DNA of 33,259 nt from Isotricha intestinalis (taxonomy: Eukaryota; Ciliophora; Litostomatea; Vestibuliferida; Isotrichidae). The notes beneath the pieces are model-generated. The model made no database searches. It saw only the letters and a list, made by a program, of their open reading frames with translations, and was not told the DNA's origin. The translations under genes and the position numbers were made by a program. The stretch is from NCBI GenBank assembly GCA_023807065.1, contig JAJJLU010000535.1, positions 1 through 33,259 on the forward strand. The letters are read 5' to 3'. Shown here piece by piece: positions 1-9,185 of this stretch (position 1 is its first letter; the number at the start of each line of letters is the position of its first letter).

Positions 1-53
1 CCAATCCCCAATCCCCAATCCCCAATCCCCAATCCCCAATCCCCATCCCCAAT
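1..53. repeat. Telomeric repeat array (CCCCAAT)n
   Basis: The window opens with a partial unit (CCAAT), then five exact CCCCAAT heptamers, one short variant CCCCAT (41-46) and a last CCCCAAT (47-53), followed abruptly by AT-rich DNA. The C-rich strand reads inward from the end, as expected for a left telomere, so the G-strand unit is ATTGGGG. This is close to, but not the same as, the TTGGGG of Tetrahymena. I recall C4A2T-type repeats being described for rumen litostome ciliates, but cannot confirm that here. Confidence 0.9.
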
Positions 54-699
54 ATTAATTTTCTTTTTCTTCGAATCTTAAATATATTATTAAAAAATTA
101 ATTTAATTTTTATATATTTAAAAATTATATTTTTTTAAAAATGCTCATGATTATAAACTAGTAAAATTTTTCTAAAAAAAATGAAATTTTCCACATATTT
201 TAATCTTTTTCTGCAATTCTGAAAAAAATTCTTCAATTCTGCAATTTTTTCTGCAATTCTGAAAAAAATTCTGCAATTCTGAAATTTTTTCTTAATTTTT
301 TGTCTCAAAAATTCTTTCGGGAATACATTCGATTATTTAAATATTTTTCAAATCATTTTCATTAATATTAAATGAATTTGAATTAAAACTATTCTTTTTT
401 CATTTGAAGAAAAACAAATGATTATAATTTATGAAGTTTAAAATTAATATCTGAATGAATAAAATTGTTCATTCAATAAGTATATACTTTTAGATATTTT
501 TTTTCATGAATGATTATCAATGATAACCATTTTTACAATTATGTAATTTGTGATATATTTCAAATAATAATATTTATATTGTATTTTAATAAATATTAAT
601 TAATAAAAATAAAAATATTTAAATATTTTGTTGATTATTAAACAATAATTTTTATTGAATTATTTTTATAAAAAAAAACAGATTAAAAAATAAAGATTA
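54..699. other. Gene-free subtelomeric region
   Basis: This 646-bp stretch between the telomere and the first gene is strongly AT-rich and I see no credible coding region, tRNA or other RNA gene in it. It holds a short 20-bp tandem repeat at 211-290. The last part should contain the promoter and 5' leader of the gene starting at 700; an in-frame TAA lies nine bases before that ATG. Confidence 0.7.
211..290. repeat. Subtelomeric 20-bp tandem repeat, four units
   Basis: Four contiguous 20-bp units all begin with CTGCAATTCTG or a one- or two-base variant and end in an A/T run. Units 1 and 3 are identical and end in AAAAAAATT, while units 2 and 4 end in ATTTTTT. This gives a 40-bp higher-order A-B-A-B pattern. 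A degenerate continuation (CTTAATTTTTT) follows at 291. The function is unknown; short repeats are common next to telomeres. Confidence 0.85.
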
Positions 700-1503
700 A
701 TGACATTAAATTTATCATCTATAACATCAATTTTATTGATATCATATATAATCTCATTAAAATTAAAGACAAAAAATCAAAAAAAATTTACTCCTGTTGA
801 AGTAGGAAAAGAAATAAATCATGATTTAATATCTGAAGCATTATCATCAACAGCACTTCATGTAATTTATAGTAGAGCCTCTTCCTTAAATGAAACTTCT
901 TGTAGAATGACAGCTCAAATGATTTTATTAGCAATTTGTGGAATTAGAGATATGGAAGAAATTAGTGTATTAAATTTAACAAATAATAATAAAGAAAATT
1001 TAAATAATATAAGAAATAAATTAATGAAAAATTATGTTATTGAAATTGAATTACGTACAAATCATCATTTTATTATATTAAAAAAAAATAGAGAAGAATT
1101 ATATTTATTACAAGGTTTTCAAGATATTTTTAATTTAACTGATTGGATTTCTGATAAAGATATTATGAAACCTTATTTAAAAATTGATGAATTTTTTGAT
1201 AAAATGGAATTTGTTTTAAATACAAATAATAATTATACTCAAAGAGTAGAAACAATAACTGATTTATTATTTCCTAAAATTTTTTCTGAAAATGAAAAAA
1301 AAAAAAATAAAATTAAAAATTGGTTCAGAGGAAATAATATTAAATTAGTGGCAGTAGATTATTGTTCTTATAATTTTGAAGAAACTGAAAAAAATCATCA
1401 ATTTGATAATGTTTTAGATGCAGTATTTGATACCTATGATTTAAGGACATGGAAACGTTTTAATAAAGATTTTCCTGATAATAAATACCAATTTAATCAA
1501 TAA
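700..1503 (+). CDS. Hypothetical membrane-anchored protein, possible papain-fold cysteine hydrolase
   Basis: This 267-residue protein is the first gene in from the telomere. Residues about 5-20 are hydrophobic and look like a signal anchor or signal peptide, followed by a basic stretch. I do not recognise the family with certainty. Its central part has the layout of a small cysteine protease or transferase: a helix starting at Cys68 (T-S-C-R-M-T), then a strand with His122/His123 (NHHFIILKK), then LYLLQGF with Gln138. That gives a possible Cys-His-Gln/Asp set. This is pattern reading only; no signature motif was matched exactly. The start is supported by an in-frame TAA just upstream and an A-rich leader (ATTAATG), like that of the next gene. 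The gene ends in TAA, 127 bp before the next ATG on the same strand. Confidence 0.7.
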   Translation: MTLNLSSITSILLISYIISLKLKTKNQKKFTPVEVGKEINHDLISEALSSTALHVIYSRASSLNETSCRMTAQMILLAICGIRDMEEISVLNLTNNNKENLNNIRNKLMKNYVIEIELRTNHHFIILKKNREELYLLQGFQDIFNLTDWISDKDIMKPYLKIDEFFDKMEFVLNTNNNYTQRVETITDLLFPKIFSENEKKKNKIKNWFRGNNIKLVAVDYCSYNFEETEKNHQFDNVLDAVFDTYDLRTWKRFNKDFPDNKYQFNQ

Positions 1504-1630
1504 ATTAATAAATAATTTTTTTGTTAAATATAATTTCAAAAAATTATAATCAGAGCTCCATATATAATTCTTTTTTTACTTAAATTTTATTATTTTGAAT
1601 GAATATTAAATTTTAATTAAATTAATATTA

Positions 1631-3202
1631 ATGGATCTTAGAAAGAATAAAAATATAAAAGGGAAATCAATTAAAGAGCGTTTATTAGAGAATATTGAAA
1701 AAGAGAGTTTATTAAGAAAGCAAAATATGCAAAAAGAAATTGATTCAAAACGTTATTTTGATGAAGAAGAAAATTCTCAATTTATTAAAGCAAGAGATGC
1801 TTCTCAACATTTAAAAATAGCAAAAAAAAAGGATAAAGAACATCCAAATAAAAATTGGAAAGAAAAAACAAATGCTGCAAGACTTGTTGAAGAATATATT
1901 TTAGATAAAGAATTTATTCCAGCTCAATTTAATACTTTAATTAAATCAACAAATTTAAAATATATAAATTTAATCATTAAAAATTTAAATGAATTCTGTT
2001 TTTATTCTAATGAAGTTCTTAATTTTTGTTTCACTAATATTTTAAAAATATTTGATAAAGCAATTTTAGTTAATGATGATGAATTTATTGCTCAAATGTT
2101 ATATTTAGTTAATTTATGTATAACTTTTAAAGCTGATAAGGAAATTGAAATTGGTTTAAGTGAAAGATTATTTAATTTTGTAACTGATAGTAGTTTTCAT
2201 AATAGAAATGTCAAAACTGTTAAACCTCAATGTTATTATAATATGTATTTAATGAATATTGGGAGTAAAGAAGGTTTATTAATTTCTTCAGAAAAAATAC
2301 CTTTTTTATATAAAAATGTAATTAATGAAATAAATAATTCTTTTGAAGATACTTATTTTTGTATTTTAGGAATTAAATTTATGACTGGGTTTTTTAAATT
2401 AGATACATTTGAAAAGTTTAAAAATAAAAAAAGTGAACTTTTTGAAATTGCTGGAAAGTTTGTTGATGTGGTATATAATTTTTATGAAAATAAAATTTAT
2501 ACTATAGATAGAGCACAATTAATCAAGGAATATAAAACAGAAAGTGATAATATTTTATTTCAACATTTATCTATTCATTTATTATCCACTTTAATTGGTT
2601 CTTTTGCAAATAGATTTAATGAAGCTTTTGAAATTATTTTTAATAAAGACAAAGTAGAAAAATTAACAACTATTATTGAACTTGTTTATGAATATGATCA
2701 ATTACAAGATATAATAGTAATTCCTTTATTAATGTTATTTTGTAGTTTAGCTGAGAGTAAAAGTTTATTATTCCAAAATATGTTTTTTTCTCCAAAAATT
2801 AAAAATTTAATAATAGAAAGAAATTATCGATTTGATTCTGAGAAAATTGTTGATATACTTTTGATTATTAAATTAATTTTAGAGTTTAATAATTTTGAAT
2901 TATGTAAATATTATTTAGAAGATAAAAACATATGGGAATATATAAAAACAGAAATTGATAATAAAGATGAGCCTAAAGTCATTGAAGAAGAACTTAATTT
3001 AATTATGGAAATATTGAGTATAGCCAAAAAATATGGGGGTGAATTTGAAAAAAACATAATGTTCAATTTTAATCAATATGAACTTAATTTAAAAATTGAA
3101 CAATTATGTAATTCATTTAAAGAAGATATCCCAAAAAAAGCAATAGGAATAATAGAATATTTACATCATAAAGAACTAAGTCAAATGGAAATTGAAAATT
3201 AA
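1631..3202 (+). CDS. Helical-repeat protein of unknown function
   Basis: This 523-residue protein begins with about 85 highly charged residues (LRKNK, KERLLENIEKESLLRKQ), and the rest is almost entirely alpha-helical with regularly spaced hydrophobic residues, as in ARM/HEAT solenoids. The basic N-terminus followed by a solenoid recalls importin-alpha (an IBB-type tail plus ARM repeats), but I cannot see clear canonical ARM repeats, so this is only a suggestion. No signal peptide or membrane segment is visible. The gene ends in TAA and is convergent with the amidase gene, with only 45 bp between the two stop codons. Alternatives are an unrelated helical scaffold or adaptor. Confidence 0.75.
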   Translation: MDLRKNKNIKGKSIKERLLENIEKESLLRKQNMQKEIDSKRYFDEEENSQFIKARDASQHLKIAKKKDKEHPNKNWKEKTNAARLVEEYILDKEFIPAQFNTLIKSTNLKYINLIIKNLNEFCFYSNEVLNFCFTNILKIFDKAILVNDDEFIAQMLYLVNLCITFKADKEIEIGLSERLFNFVTDSSFHNRNVKTVKPQCYYNMYLMNIGSKEGLLISSEKIPFLYKNVINEINNSFEDTYFCILGIKFMTGFFKLDTFEKFKNKKSELFEIAGKFVDVVYNFYENKIYTIDRAQLIKEYKTESDNILFQHLSIHLLSTLIGSFANRFNEAFEIIFNKDKVEKLTTIIELVYEYDQLQDIIVIPLLMLFCSLAESKSLLFQNMFFSPKIKNLIIERNYRFDSEKIVDILLIIKLILEFNNFELCKYYLEDKNIWEYIKTEIDNKDEPKVIEEELNLIMEILSIAKKYGGEFEKNIMFNFNQYELNLKIEQLCNSFKEDIPKKAIGIIEYLHHKELSQMEIEN

Positions 3203-3247
3203 ATTTGATTATATTTTACTTTAAATTTTAAAACAATTATTTTTTTT

Positions 3248-4459
3248 TTAAAAATAAAAACCTCCATCATAATTCTCTAAAATATTATTTTCTCCAGGAA
3301 CAACACTTTTAAATGTTTTAAAATCAATATCATCATCTTTAACAACTATAATATTATATTCAACAACAGTATCATTAACAGGTCTTTTAATAACTTTCCC
3401 ATTATCTCCAATAATATCCTTATTATTATTTTCAAAATAAATTAAATAACCATCTTTCACATATTGTAATAACTTATATTCAGTCATAACCATAGTATTT
3501 AAAAAATATTTCCAAAAACCATTTTCTCTTATTGTCATAGGACAATTTTTTCCACTGAAAAAATGATGAGAAACAACATCTTCAATTGTCAAATTATTAA
3601 CATCCATTAAATAAGCAACTAACTTAGCTAATTTCATCCAAGTCCAAAATACATCAGTTCCCTTATTTATGCAACTTTCAATTCCTATTGAATTACAATT
3701 TCCTCCTCTATTCCCAATTTTTTGATGTATAGGAGACCACCAAGTTCTCCCTATATAATATTTCCCTTTTTTATCAACAATTCTAATTCCATGATCATTA
3801 ATATCACTAGTAACAGGAATTTCTCCTTTATCATTTAAAGGAACTTTAACACAACTTTTATTACCATTAATTTCATAATAACCATCTTTACTAATAGAAA
3901 CATTATAATAATTACCAGTACTATTAAGACAAGAGTCTATTTCTTCATAATCATACTCTGTACCATCTCCTGCATGAAAAGCTACCTCATTATCTGGGAT
4001 GTTATGCCATATTCCATCATTACCAACTACATACTGGAATGAGCAATTGTATTTCTCACCACTTGAATAGTTTCCATCATGGACAATGTTACTCCATTGA
4101 TGAGCTGAGAAGGTACCATCACCTGTATCATGGACACATATGTATTTTTTTTCCTTAATTGTACCTGGACGATTATGGTGACCTTCAGGAGCTATGTTCT
4201 CATTGATTGATAAAGTCTCAAAGAGGTAGGGCGTAAGTGAACCTAAAAGAAGGTGAGAATATGGTTTCCTCCAATCATATACTGATATTGTTTTTATTTG
4301 AATTTTATCTTGATGAAGTGAAGTGAAGAGGTCGAGAATTTCATTAATTCCTTTGTGATTTTTTTGAGAGTTTATTTTTTCGATTTTATTTTTACGATAC
4401 ATTAGTATTGATAAGAGACTTAATGATACAACGGATAATCCTATATAAATGGTTTTCAT
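3248..4459 (-). CDS. N-acetylmuramoyl-L-alanine amidase, Amidase_2 type, membrane-anchored
   Basis: This 403-residue protein is predicted to cut the bond between MurNAc and L-Ala in bacterial peptidoglycan. Residues 4-20 form a hydrophobic N-terminal signal or anchor. The Amidase_2/T7-lysozyme zinc site is visible: His110 (ICVHDTGDG), then His298 and Cys306 (SHHFFSGKNCP), with the H-x7-C spacing and GKNCP typical of the family; Lys304 matches the T7-lysozyme catalytic Lys position. FQYVVGNDG, VAFHAGDGT and SIGIESCIN are further family-type segments. The region between residues 170 and 245 is longer than in simple amidases, and there is an extra C-terminal tail. The encoding DNA, especially about 3950-4300, is visibly richer in G+C than its neighbours. 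The closest look-alikes are bacterial enzymes, so horizontal transfer to a bacterivorous eukaryote is plausible. The likely site of action is the digestive vacuole or outside the cell. Confidence 0.9.
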   Translation of the reverse strand: MKTIYIGLSVVSLSLLSILMYRKNKIEKINSQKNHKGINEILDLFTSLHQDKIQIKTISVYDWRKPYSHLLLGSLTPYLFETLSINENIAPEGHHNRPGTIKEKKYICVHDTGDGTFSAHQWSNIVHDGNYSSGEKYNCSFQYVVGNDGIWHNIPDNEVAFHAGDGTEYDYEEIDSCLNSTGNYYNVSISKDGYYEINGNKSCVKVPLNDKGEIPVTSDINDHGIRIVDKKGKYYIGRTWWSPIHQKIGNRGGNCNSIGIESCINKGTDVFWTWMKLAKLVAYLMDVNNLTIEDVVSHHFFSGKNCPMTIRENGFWKYFLNTMVMTEYKLLQYVKDGYLIYFENNNKDIIGDNGKVIKRPVNDTVVEYNIIVVKDDDIDFKTFKSVVPGENNILENYDGGFYF

Positions 4460-4563
4460 TTTTTTTATTTTTATAATATTAAATATTTATTTTTTTTACC
4501 AGTGTTTAATTTTTTTATAATTAAATTATTAAAAAATTTTTTCAATTATTCGATTTTTTTAAT

Positions 4564-6315
4564 CTAAATCCATATTTTAATTGTATTATCATCACTTCCT
4601 GAAGCTAGTGATACAGTTGGTAATAATAATAAAGTAACAATACTTTGAGAATGAGCTTTGTCTTTTGAATTAATGTAATCAAAGCTTAAACTTTCTTTTT
4701 CAAAAGAATATTTATAAATAGAAAAATAACCTTCTTTATCTTTAACCCCAGCATAAATAATATTATATCCATTAGAAATAATAGAATAGATATTTTTTTC
4801 AAGATTAATATTTTTAATGACATTATGAGAATTTATTTCAATTAAATAAAATTGGCTTTCCCCTCCAACACATAAAATATTATTATTATCTAATATACAA
4901 AGAAGATCCCAACCAATACAATCAATATTATTAATATTTGCAATTTTATCACCATCTTCTCCACTGTCACCGATATTATAAAAATTTAATATTTTATCTT
5001 TTAAACTTAATGTAACAAATTCATTTTGATTTAAAATTAAACCATCACAATTAGAAGTTTGAGACTGAAAAGTTATTGTTCTATCACAATAAAAATTAGA
5101 ATTTGTTTCATTAGTTAACCAAAATTTCATTTCACCTCCTTTACTTAAAGAAATTAAAAATTCTTCATCAGGAGATAAAATTTTATCTACACTACTACTA
5201 TGTTCTGTTAAAGTTTCTTCTATATTATATGAATTAGATTCATTTAATTTTATTATTTTAATAGTCTTATCTGATGAACAAGTTATAATTTTTTCATTTG
5301 TTAATTGAGTAAAATAATTGACTGCTTCATTATGTTCATTTATAATTAAATCTAAATTAAATGAATTATCATTTTTATATATTTTAATTGTTCCATCTCC
5401 TGAAGAAGAAGCTATTCTTCCATCTTTTAAAAGCTCTAAATGAGATATCCATTCTTTATTATCATTTATTGTTTTTATACATCCTTGTTGAATATCTTTT
5501 AATAAAGAAACATTTTCTAATAATTTATTATATACTTGATCAAAGGTTTTTAATCTTGTTAATTTAAATTTGTTATTACATGATTTTAAGTTATTATATA
5601 TATTATAATTCATATTATTTCTCATTTCATTATATTCATATGTGTCAAATAAATATTTTAAAAATTTAATTTCAATTAAATTAGAATCTTGATATGCTGA
5701 AATAAATTTGATAAATTCATTTTTTAATTCTTCAATATTTTTAACAATTGATTCAACATCAGAAATATTTTTTAATATATCTTTCTTTTCTTCAGATGTA
5801 ATTTTTAATTTAGATAATTCAATTAAATCATGTCCAATATGATCATCTTTGCATAAAACACATAAATTCATTTTGCAATTTTTACAATAATAAGAATATA
5901 AATTTGAATGAACACAACAAATAGAATCAAATTTAGAAATTATAAAAGGAATATGATTAATTCCATCATTATGATGACAAAGACATTTTTCACAAATAAA
6001 ATATTTACATTGAGAACAAATAAAAAAAGAAATTCCTTCTTCTTGATTTTGATTACATTCATAACATTGTTCTTTATATATTGAATGTTTTCTGCTTTTT
6101 TTTAAAAATGAAGTTAATGTTTCTTTTCCCTTATGATTTTCTTCACATTCATATTCAATTATTGAAATACCTTTTTCATTTAATAAATTGATTGAACATA
6201 TTATATTGCAAAATGGACATCTTGGAATGTTATTTGGATTAAAATTAATTTCCCCGTTTTCTGTTTCTGAATATGAATTTTTGGTGTGTGTAGTTGAAAT
6301 ATATTTTGAATCCAT
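4564..6315 (-). CDS. TRIM-like protein: zinc finger, two B-boxes, coiled coil, WD40 propeller
   Basis: This 583-residue protein starts with a short zinc module (C33-x2-C36 and C57-x3-H61), then a B-box1-like C/H cluster (about 84-121), then a clean B-box2 (C133, H136, C144, C147, C152, C155, H159, H162). A helical segment (about 165-280) and a WD40 propeller (about 285-583) follow, with repeats ending in forms such as GTIKIYK, KTIKIIK and, last, NTIKIWI. No classic RING is seen. It shares its whole architecture and many residues with the gene at 16175 and, more weakly, with its divergent neighbour at 6620. The stop is TAG directly after IKIWI, at the same place where the paralog has TAA after IKFWI, which supports TAG as a true stop. 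It is probably a cytosolic scaffold or ubiquitin-related adaptor; its substrate is unknown. Confidence 0.88.
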   Translation of the reverse strand: MDSKYISTTHTKNSYSETENGEINFNPNNIPRCPFCNIICSINLLNEKGISIIEYECEENHKGKETLTSFLKKSRKHSIYKEQCYECNQNQEEGISFFICSQCKYFICEKCLCHHNDGINHIPFIISKFDSICCVHSNLYSYYCKNCKMNLCVLCKDDHIGHDLIELSKLKITSEEKKDILKNISDVESIVKNIEELKNEFIKFISAYQDSNLIEIKFLKYLFDTYEYNEMRNNMNYNIYNNLKSCNNKFKLTRLKTFDQVYNKLLENVSLLKDIQQGCIKTINDNKEWISHLELLKDGRIASSSGDGTIKIYKNDNSFNLDLIINEHNEAVNYFTQLTNEKIITCSSDKTIKIIKLNESNSYNIEETLTEHSSSVDKILSPDEEFLISLSKGGEMKFWLTNETNSNFYCDRTITFQSQTSNCDGLILNQNEFVTLSLKDKILNFYNIGDSGEDGDKIANINNIDCIGWDLLCILDNNNILCVGGESQFYLIEINSHNVIKNINLEKNIYSIISNGYNIIYAGVKDKEGYFSIYKYSFEKESLSFDYINSKDKAHSQSIVTLLLLPTVSLASGSDDNTIKIWI

Positions 6316-6619
6316 TTGTTAAATATATTCTTTATTTAAATTAATTTTTAATTTAAAGTAATAATAGATATAAGAATTAGATATAAATGTTATTATTTTT
6401 TTTGAGTTTTAAATAATTAAAAAGTAAAAAGGATTAAATAGTAAAAAGTTTATTTTACTGTTTATTTTTATTATATAAAAATATATGAAATAAAATTTGT
6501 GATATAAATTCTAAAAAGAAAAAATGTATTTTGAAGTTTGTTTAAAAAAATACCTTAATGCCTAATTTTATATTTTATTATTTTATATATATTAGAAGTT
6601 TATAAAATACTTAATTAAA
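6316..6619. promoter_or_regulatory. 304-bp shared upstream region of two divergent TRIM-like genes
   Basis: This gap lies between the start codons of the divergent paralogs at 6315 (minus) and 6620 (plus), so both promoters should lie in it. It is AT-rich with several T and A runs. I see no recognisable core-promoter element, RNA gene or coding sequence. The location supports a regulatory role; the sequence itself does not show one. Confidence 0.4.
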
Positions 6620-8272
6620 ATGGAAAATTGCGCTGCTCCTGCACTTGAAGTAGATAAAAAAGATATAATAAGATGTGAAAAATGTCTTAAAATACCATCT
6701 TTATATCCTTATATTCTAAATGATATTTTAAATATCAAAAAAAAATGTGAATGTGGAAATGAAAAGATTTTTACTTTATCGGAATTTTTGGATGTAGAAA
6801 AAAATATAAATGACAAATTATGTGATGTTTGTAATAAAAAAAAAATTTGTTATTATTGTGATAGTAAAAATATATTTGTGTGTGATGAATGTTCCAAACA
6901 TTATGAGCATAATACATTAAAAGATTGTTTTAAGCTTTATTCATATTGTTTAATTCATAATCGACCTTTTGAAGCATTTTGTAAAATATGTCAAAAAAAT
7001 ATTTGTAAAGATTGTAAATTATCGAAAGAACAACAATTACATATTGATGATATTTATCAATTAAAAGAATATCCAATGAAAACTGAGATCAATAATATTA
7101 TTGAAATTCAAGTGAAAAAATTCGAAGATTTTAAGGCCCTTAAAGGAAAACTATTAGACAAATTAAAAGAATTTGATAACTTATTTAGTATTCAATTAGA
7201 ATTTTTAAAACAATTACATTCAAATGTACTTACTTTAGAAAAAGATAATTTATATAATTGTTTCCTTCAAAAAAATTTATATAGATATTGTAATGATATA
7301 TATAAAAAAAATTATACGAAAATTGATTTAATTTTAAATAAAGGAAATTCATTTTTATCATTGTTAGAAACTCATTTCCTTACTGTTTCTGAAATAAATA
7401 CAAAGGGAAGTATAGATCATATAGAATTATTTAAAAATGAATTTTATGTTTCTTCAATGAGAAACAGTAGTTTTTTAAATTTTTTTCATATTCAAAATAA
7501 TTGTTTGAAAAAAAGTATAGATATGAAAGAAAAAATATCTTACTTTACTCCATTAAATAATGATGATATTATAATATGTTATAAAAATAAAAAAATGAAA
7601 ATTGTTAAAATAAATTTACCCGAAAATGATTTTCAAATTATACAAAATTTTGATGTGGACTTAGCTATTCAAAAAATATTACAATTTCAAAATAAAACAC
7701 TTATTACCTTTTCAGATATTTCTATGAACATTTGGGAAAAATCCGAGAATAAATATTCATCCATCAAAAAAATTGAATTTTGTAAAAGTAATGATAGTTA
7801 TGGAGTTTTAAAAATAAATGAAAATAAATTTGTAATATCATCTTTGGAATCAAAATCTTTGAATTTTTGGGACACTATAAATTATGAAAAGAAATCAATG
7901 AAAAATATTGAAACAACAAATTTTAAAGATAATATGTGTATGTTAAATAAAGATATTTTGTGTTATGGAAGTAAATCACAATATGGTTATTATTTAATAA
8001 ATATTAATAATTATCAATTCATTAAAAATATTATAGGACCACAAATAATTTATTCTATTATTTCTTTAGATAATGAGAAATGTTTGGCATCTGTTTTAGA
8101 AAGTAATATAAATGTAATAAAATTATATCAATTAAACAATGGAAATTTAATTGAATTAGCAATTCATCAGCCAAATACTATTGCTTTAGTTACTTCATTT
8201 TTGGATTTAAGAAATGGATTAATTTTATTAAAAAAGGCTGATGATACAATTAAAATAATTACAAGTTTTTAA
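6620..8272 (+). CDS. Divergent TRIM-like protein with degenerate B-box2 and WD40 region
   Basis: This 550-residue protein is paralogous to the genes at 4564 and 16175. It has C19-x2-C22, C43/C45, a B-box1-like cluster (C68, C71, C77/C80, C88, C91, with His nearby) and a B-box2 core (C110, H113, C121, C124, C129, C132). The terminal H-x2-H pair of B-box2 is lost; only H141 remains. A coiled-coil-like helical part (about 150-260) follows. The C-terminal half aligns in outline with the paralogs' propeller (DDTIKIITSF against DNTIKIWI), but most WD and GH dipeptides are gone. The frame is open throughout and ends in TAA, so it is not an obvious pseudogene. I infer a fast-evolving member that may have changed its binding partner. 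Confidence 0.82.
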   Translation: MENCAAPALEVDKKDIIRCEKCLKIPSLYPYILNDILNIKKKCECGNEKIFTLSEFLDVEKNINDKLCDVCNKKKICYYCDSKNIFVCDECSKHYEHNTLKDCFKLYSYCLIHNRPFEAFCKICQKNICKDCKLSKEQQLHIDDIYQLKEYPMKTEINNIIEIQVKKFEDFKALKGKLLDKLKEFDNLFSIQLEFLKQLHSNVLTLEKDNLYNCFLQKNLYRYCNDIYKKNYTKIDLILNKGNSFLSLLETHFLTVSEINTKGSIDHIELFKNEFYVSSMRNSSFLNFFHIQNNCLKKSIDMKEKISYFTPLNNDDIIICYKNKKMKIVKINLPENDFQIIQNFDVDLAIQKILQFQNKTLITFSDISMNIWEKSENKYSSIKKIEFCKSNDSYGVLKINENKFVISSLESKSLNFWDTINYEKKSMKNIETTNFKDNMCMLNKDILCYGSKSQYGYYLININNYQFIKNIIGPQIIYSIISLDNEKCLASVLESNINVIKLYQLNNGNLIELAIHQPNTIALVTSFLDLRNGLILLKKADDTIKIITSF

Positions 8273-8405
8273 ATTCTTTCTTATTCTTTAAAGTAAAAAT
8301 ATTATCTTTATAAATATGTTATTAAATGATTTAAATAAAAAATAAAATAAATTTTTTAATATAAAATAAAAACAGTTAAAAAATATTTAAATAAAATTCA
8401 TTATT

Positions 8406-9005
8406 ATGCAATCAAATCCTTTCGAAGGTTACAAACCATATAAATTCCCAAATGGAGATCAATATGATGGTTATTGGAAAAATGGTTTAATGGAAGGGAA
8501 AGGAAAATATTATTTTGTCAATGGAAATAAATATGAAGGTAATTTTCAAAATGGAAGATATGAAGGAAAAGGAATATTAATATTTAATAGTGGAAATAGA
8601 TATGAAGGTGAATTTTCAAAAGGAAATATTACAGGATATGGAAAAAAATATTATGTAGATAAAACAATATATGAAGGTTATTGGAAAAATGGACTTAAAG
8701 ATGGTAAAGGAACAAAAACTTATCCTAGTGGTGCAAAATATATTGGAGATTGGAAAAATGATATGATGGATGGAAAAGGTATATATTATTTTGATAAAGA
8801 AAATAAATATGAAGGTGATTTTAGGAATGATCATATTGAAGGAAAAGGAAAAATGTTTTATCAAAATGGTGATATATATGATGGAGATTGGTATCAAGAT
8901 GTAAGAGATGGGTATTGTATGTATTTTCATTCTGATGTTGGAAAATGGAGAAAGGAATTGTTTCAGAAAGATAATTTTATCAAGGCTTTAGGAGATTTTC
9001 AATGA
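8406..9005 (+). CDS. MORN-repeat protein, seven repeats
   Basis: This 199-residue protein is made almost entirely of seven MORN repeats of about 23 residues, each beginning Y[EDI]G[YNED][WF] and containing G.G (for example YEGYWKNGLKDGKGTKTYPS). A short head precedes them and a short C-terminal tail follows the last, degenerate repeat (about 154-176). MORN proteins act as membrane- or microtubule-associated scaffolds, often at basal bodies, cortex or cilia in protists; which of these applies here is unknown. There is no kinase or SET domain. The stop is TGA (FQ then TGA), directly after the fold ends. It lies between the divergent TRIM-like gene and a convergent WD40 gene 180 bp downstream. 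Confidence 0.9.
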   Translation: MQSNPFEGYKPYKFPNGDQYDGYWKNGLMEGKGKYYFVNGNKYEGNFQNGRYEGKGILIFNSGNRYEGEFSKGNITGYGKKYYVDKTIYEGYWKNGLKDGKGTKTYPSGAKYIGDWKNDMMDGKGIYYFDKENKYEGDFRNDHIEGKGKMFYQNGDIYDGDWYQDVRDGYCMYFHSDVGKWRKELFQKDNFIKALGDFQ

Positions 9006-9185
9006 AAAATTTATTTAAATTATTTATTAAGAACCTTCATTTTAAATTTAAGTTATTAATGTTTTTTTTCATTTTTAATTTAATTAGATTTTTCATAAAA
9101 TAATTTCAAAATTATTAATAAGTAATAATTGTGTTTTTTATAATTATAACAATAATAAGAAATAAAAAATTAATATAAAATTCAA

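Noticed and set aside
8616..8930. Minus-strand open frame opposite the MORN gene
   Set aside because: It is the Ile-rich antisense shadow of the regular MORN repeats and has no homology-like features.
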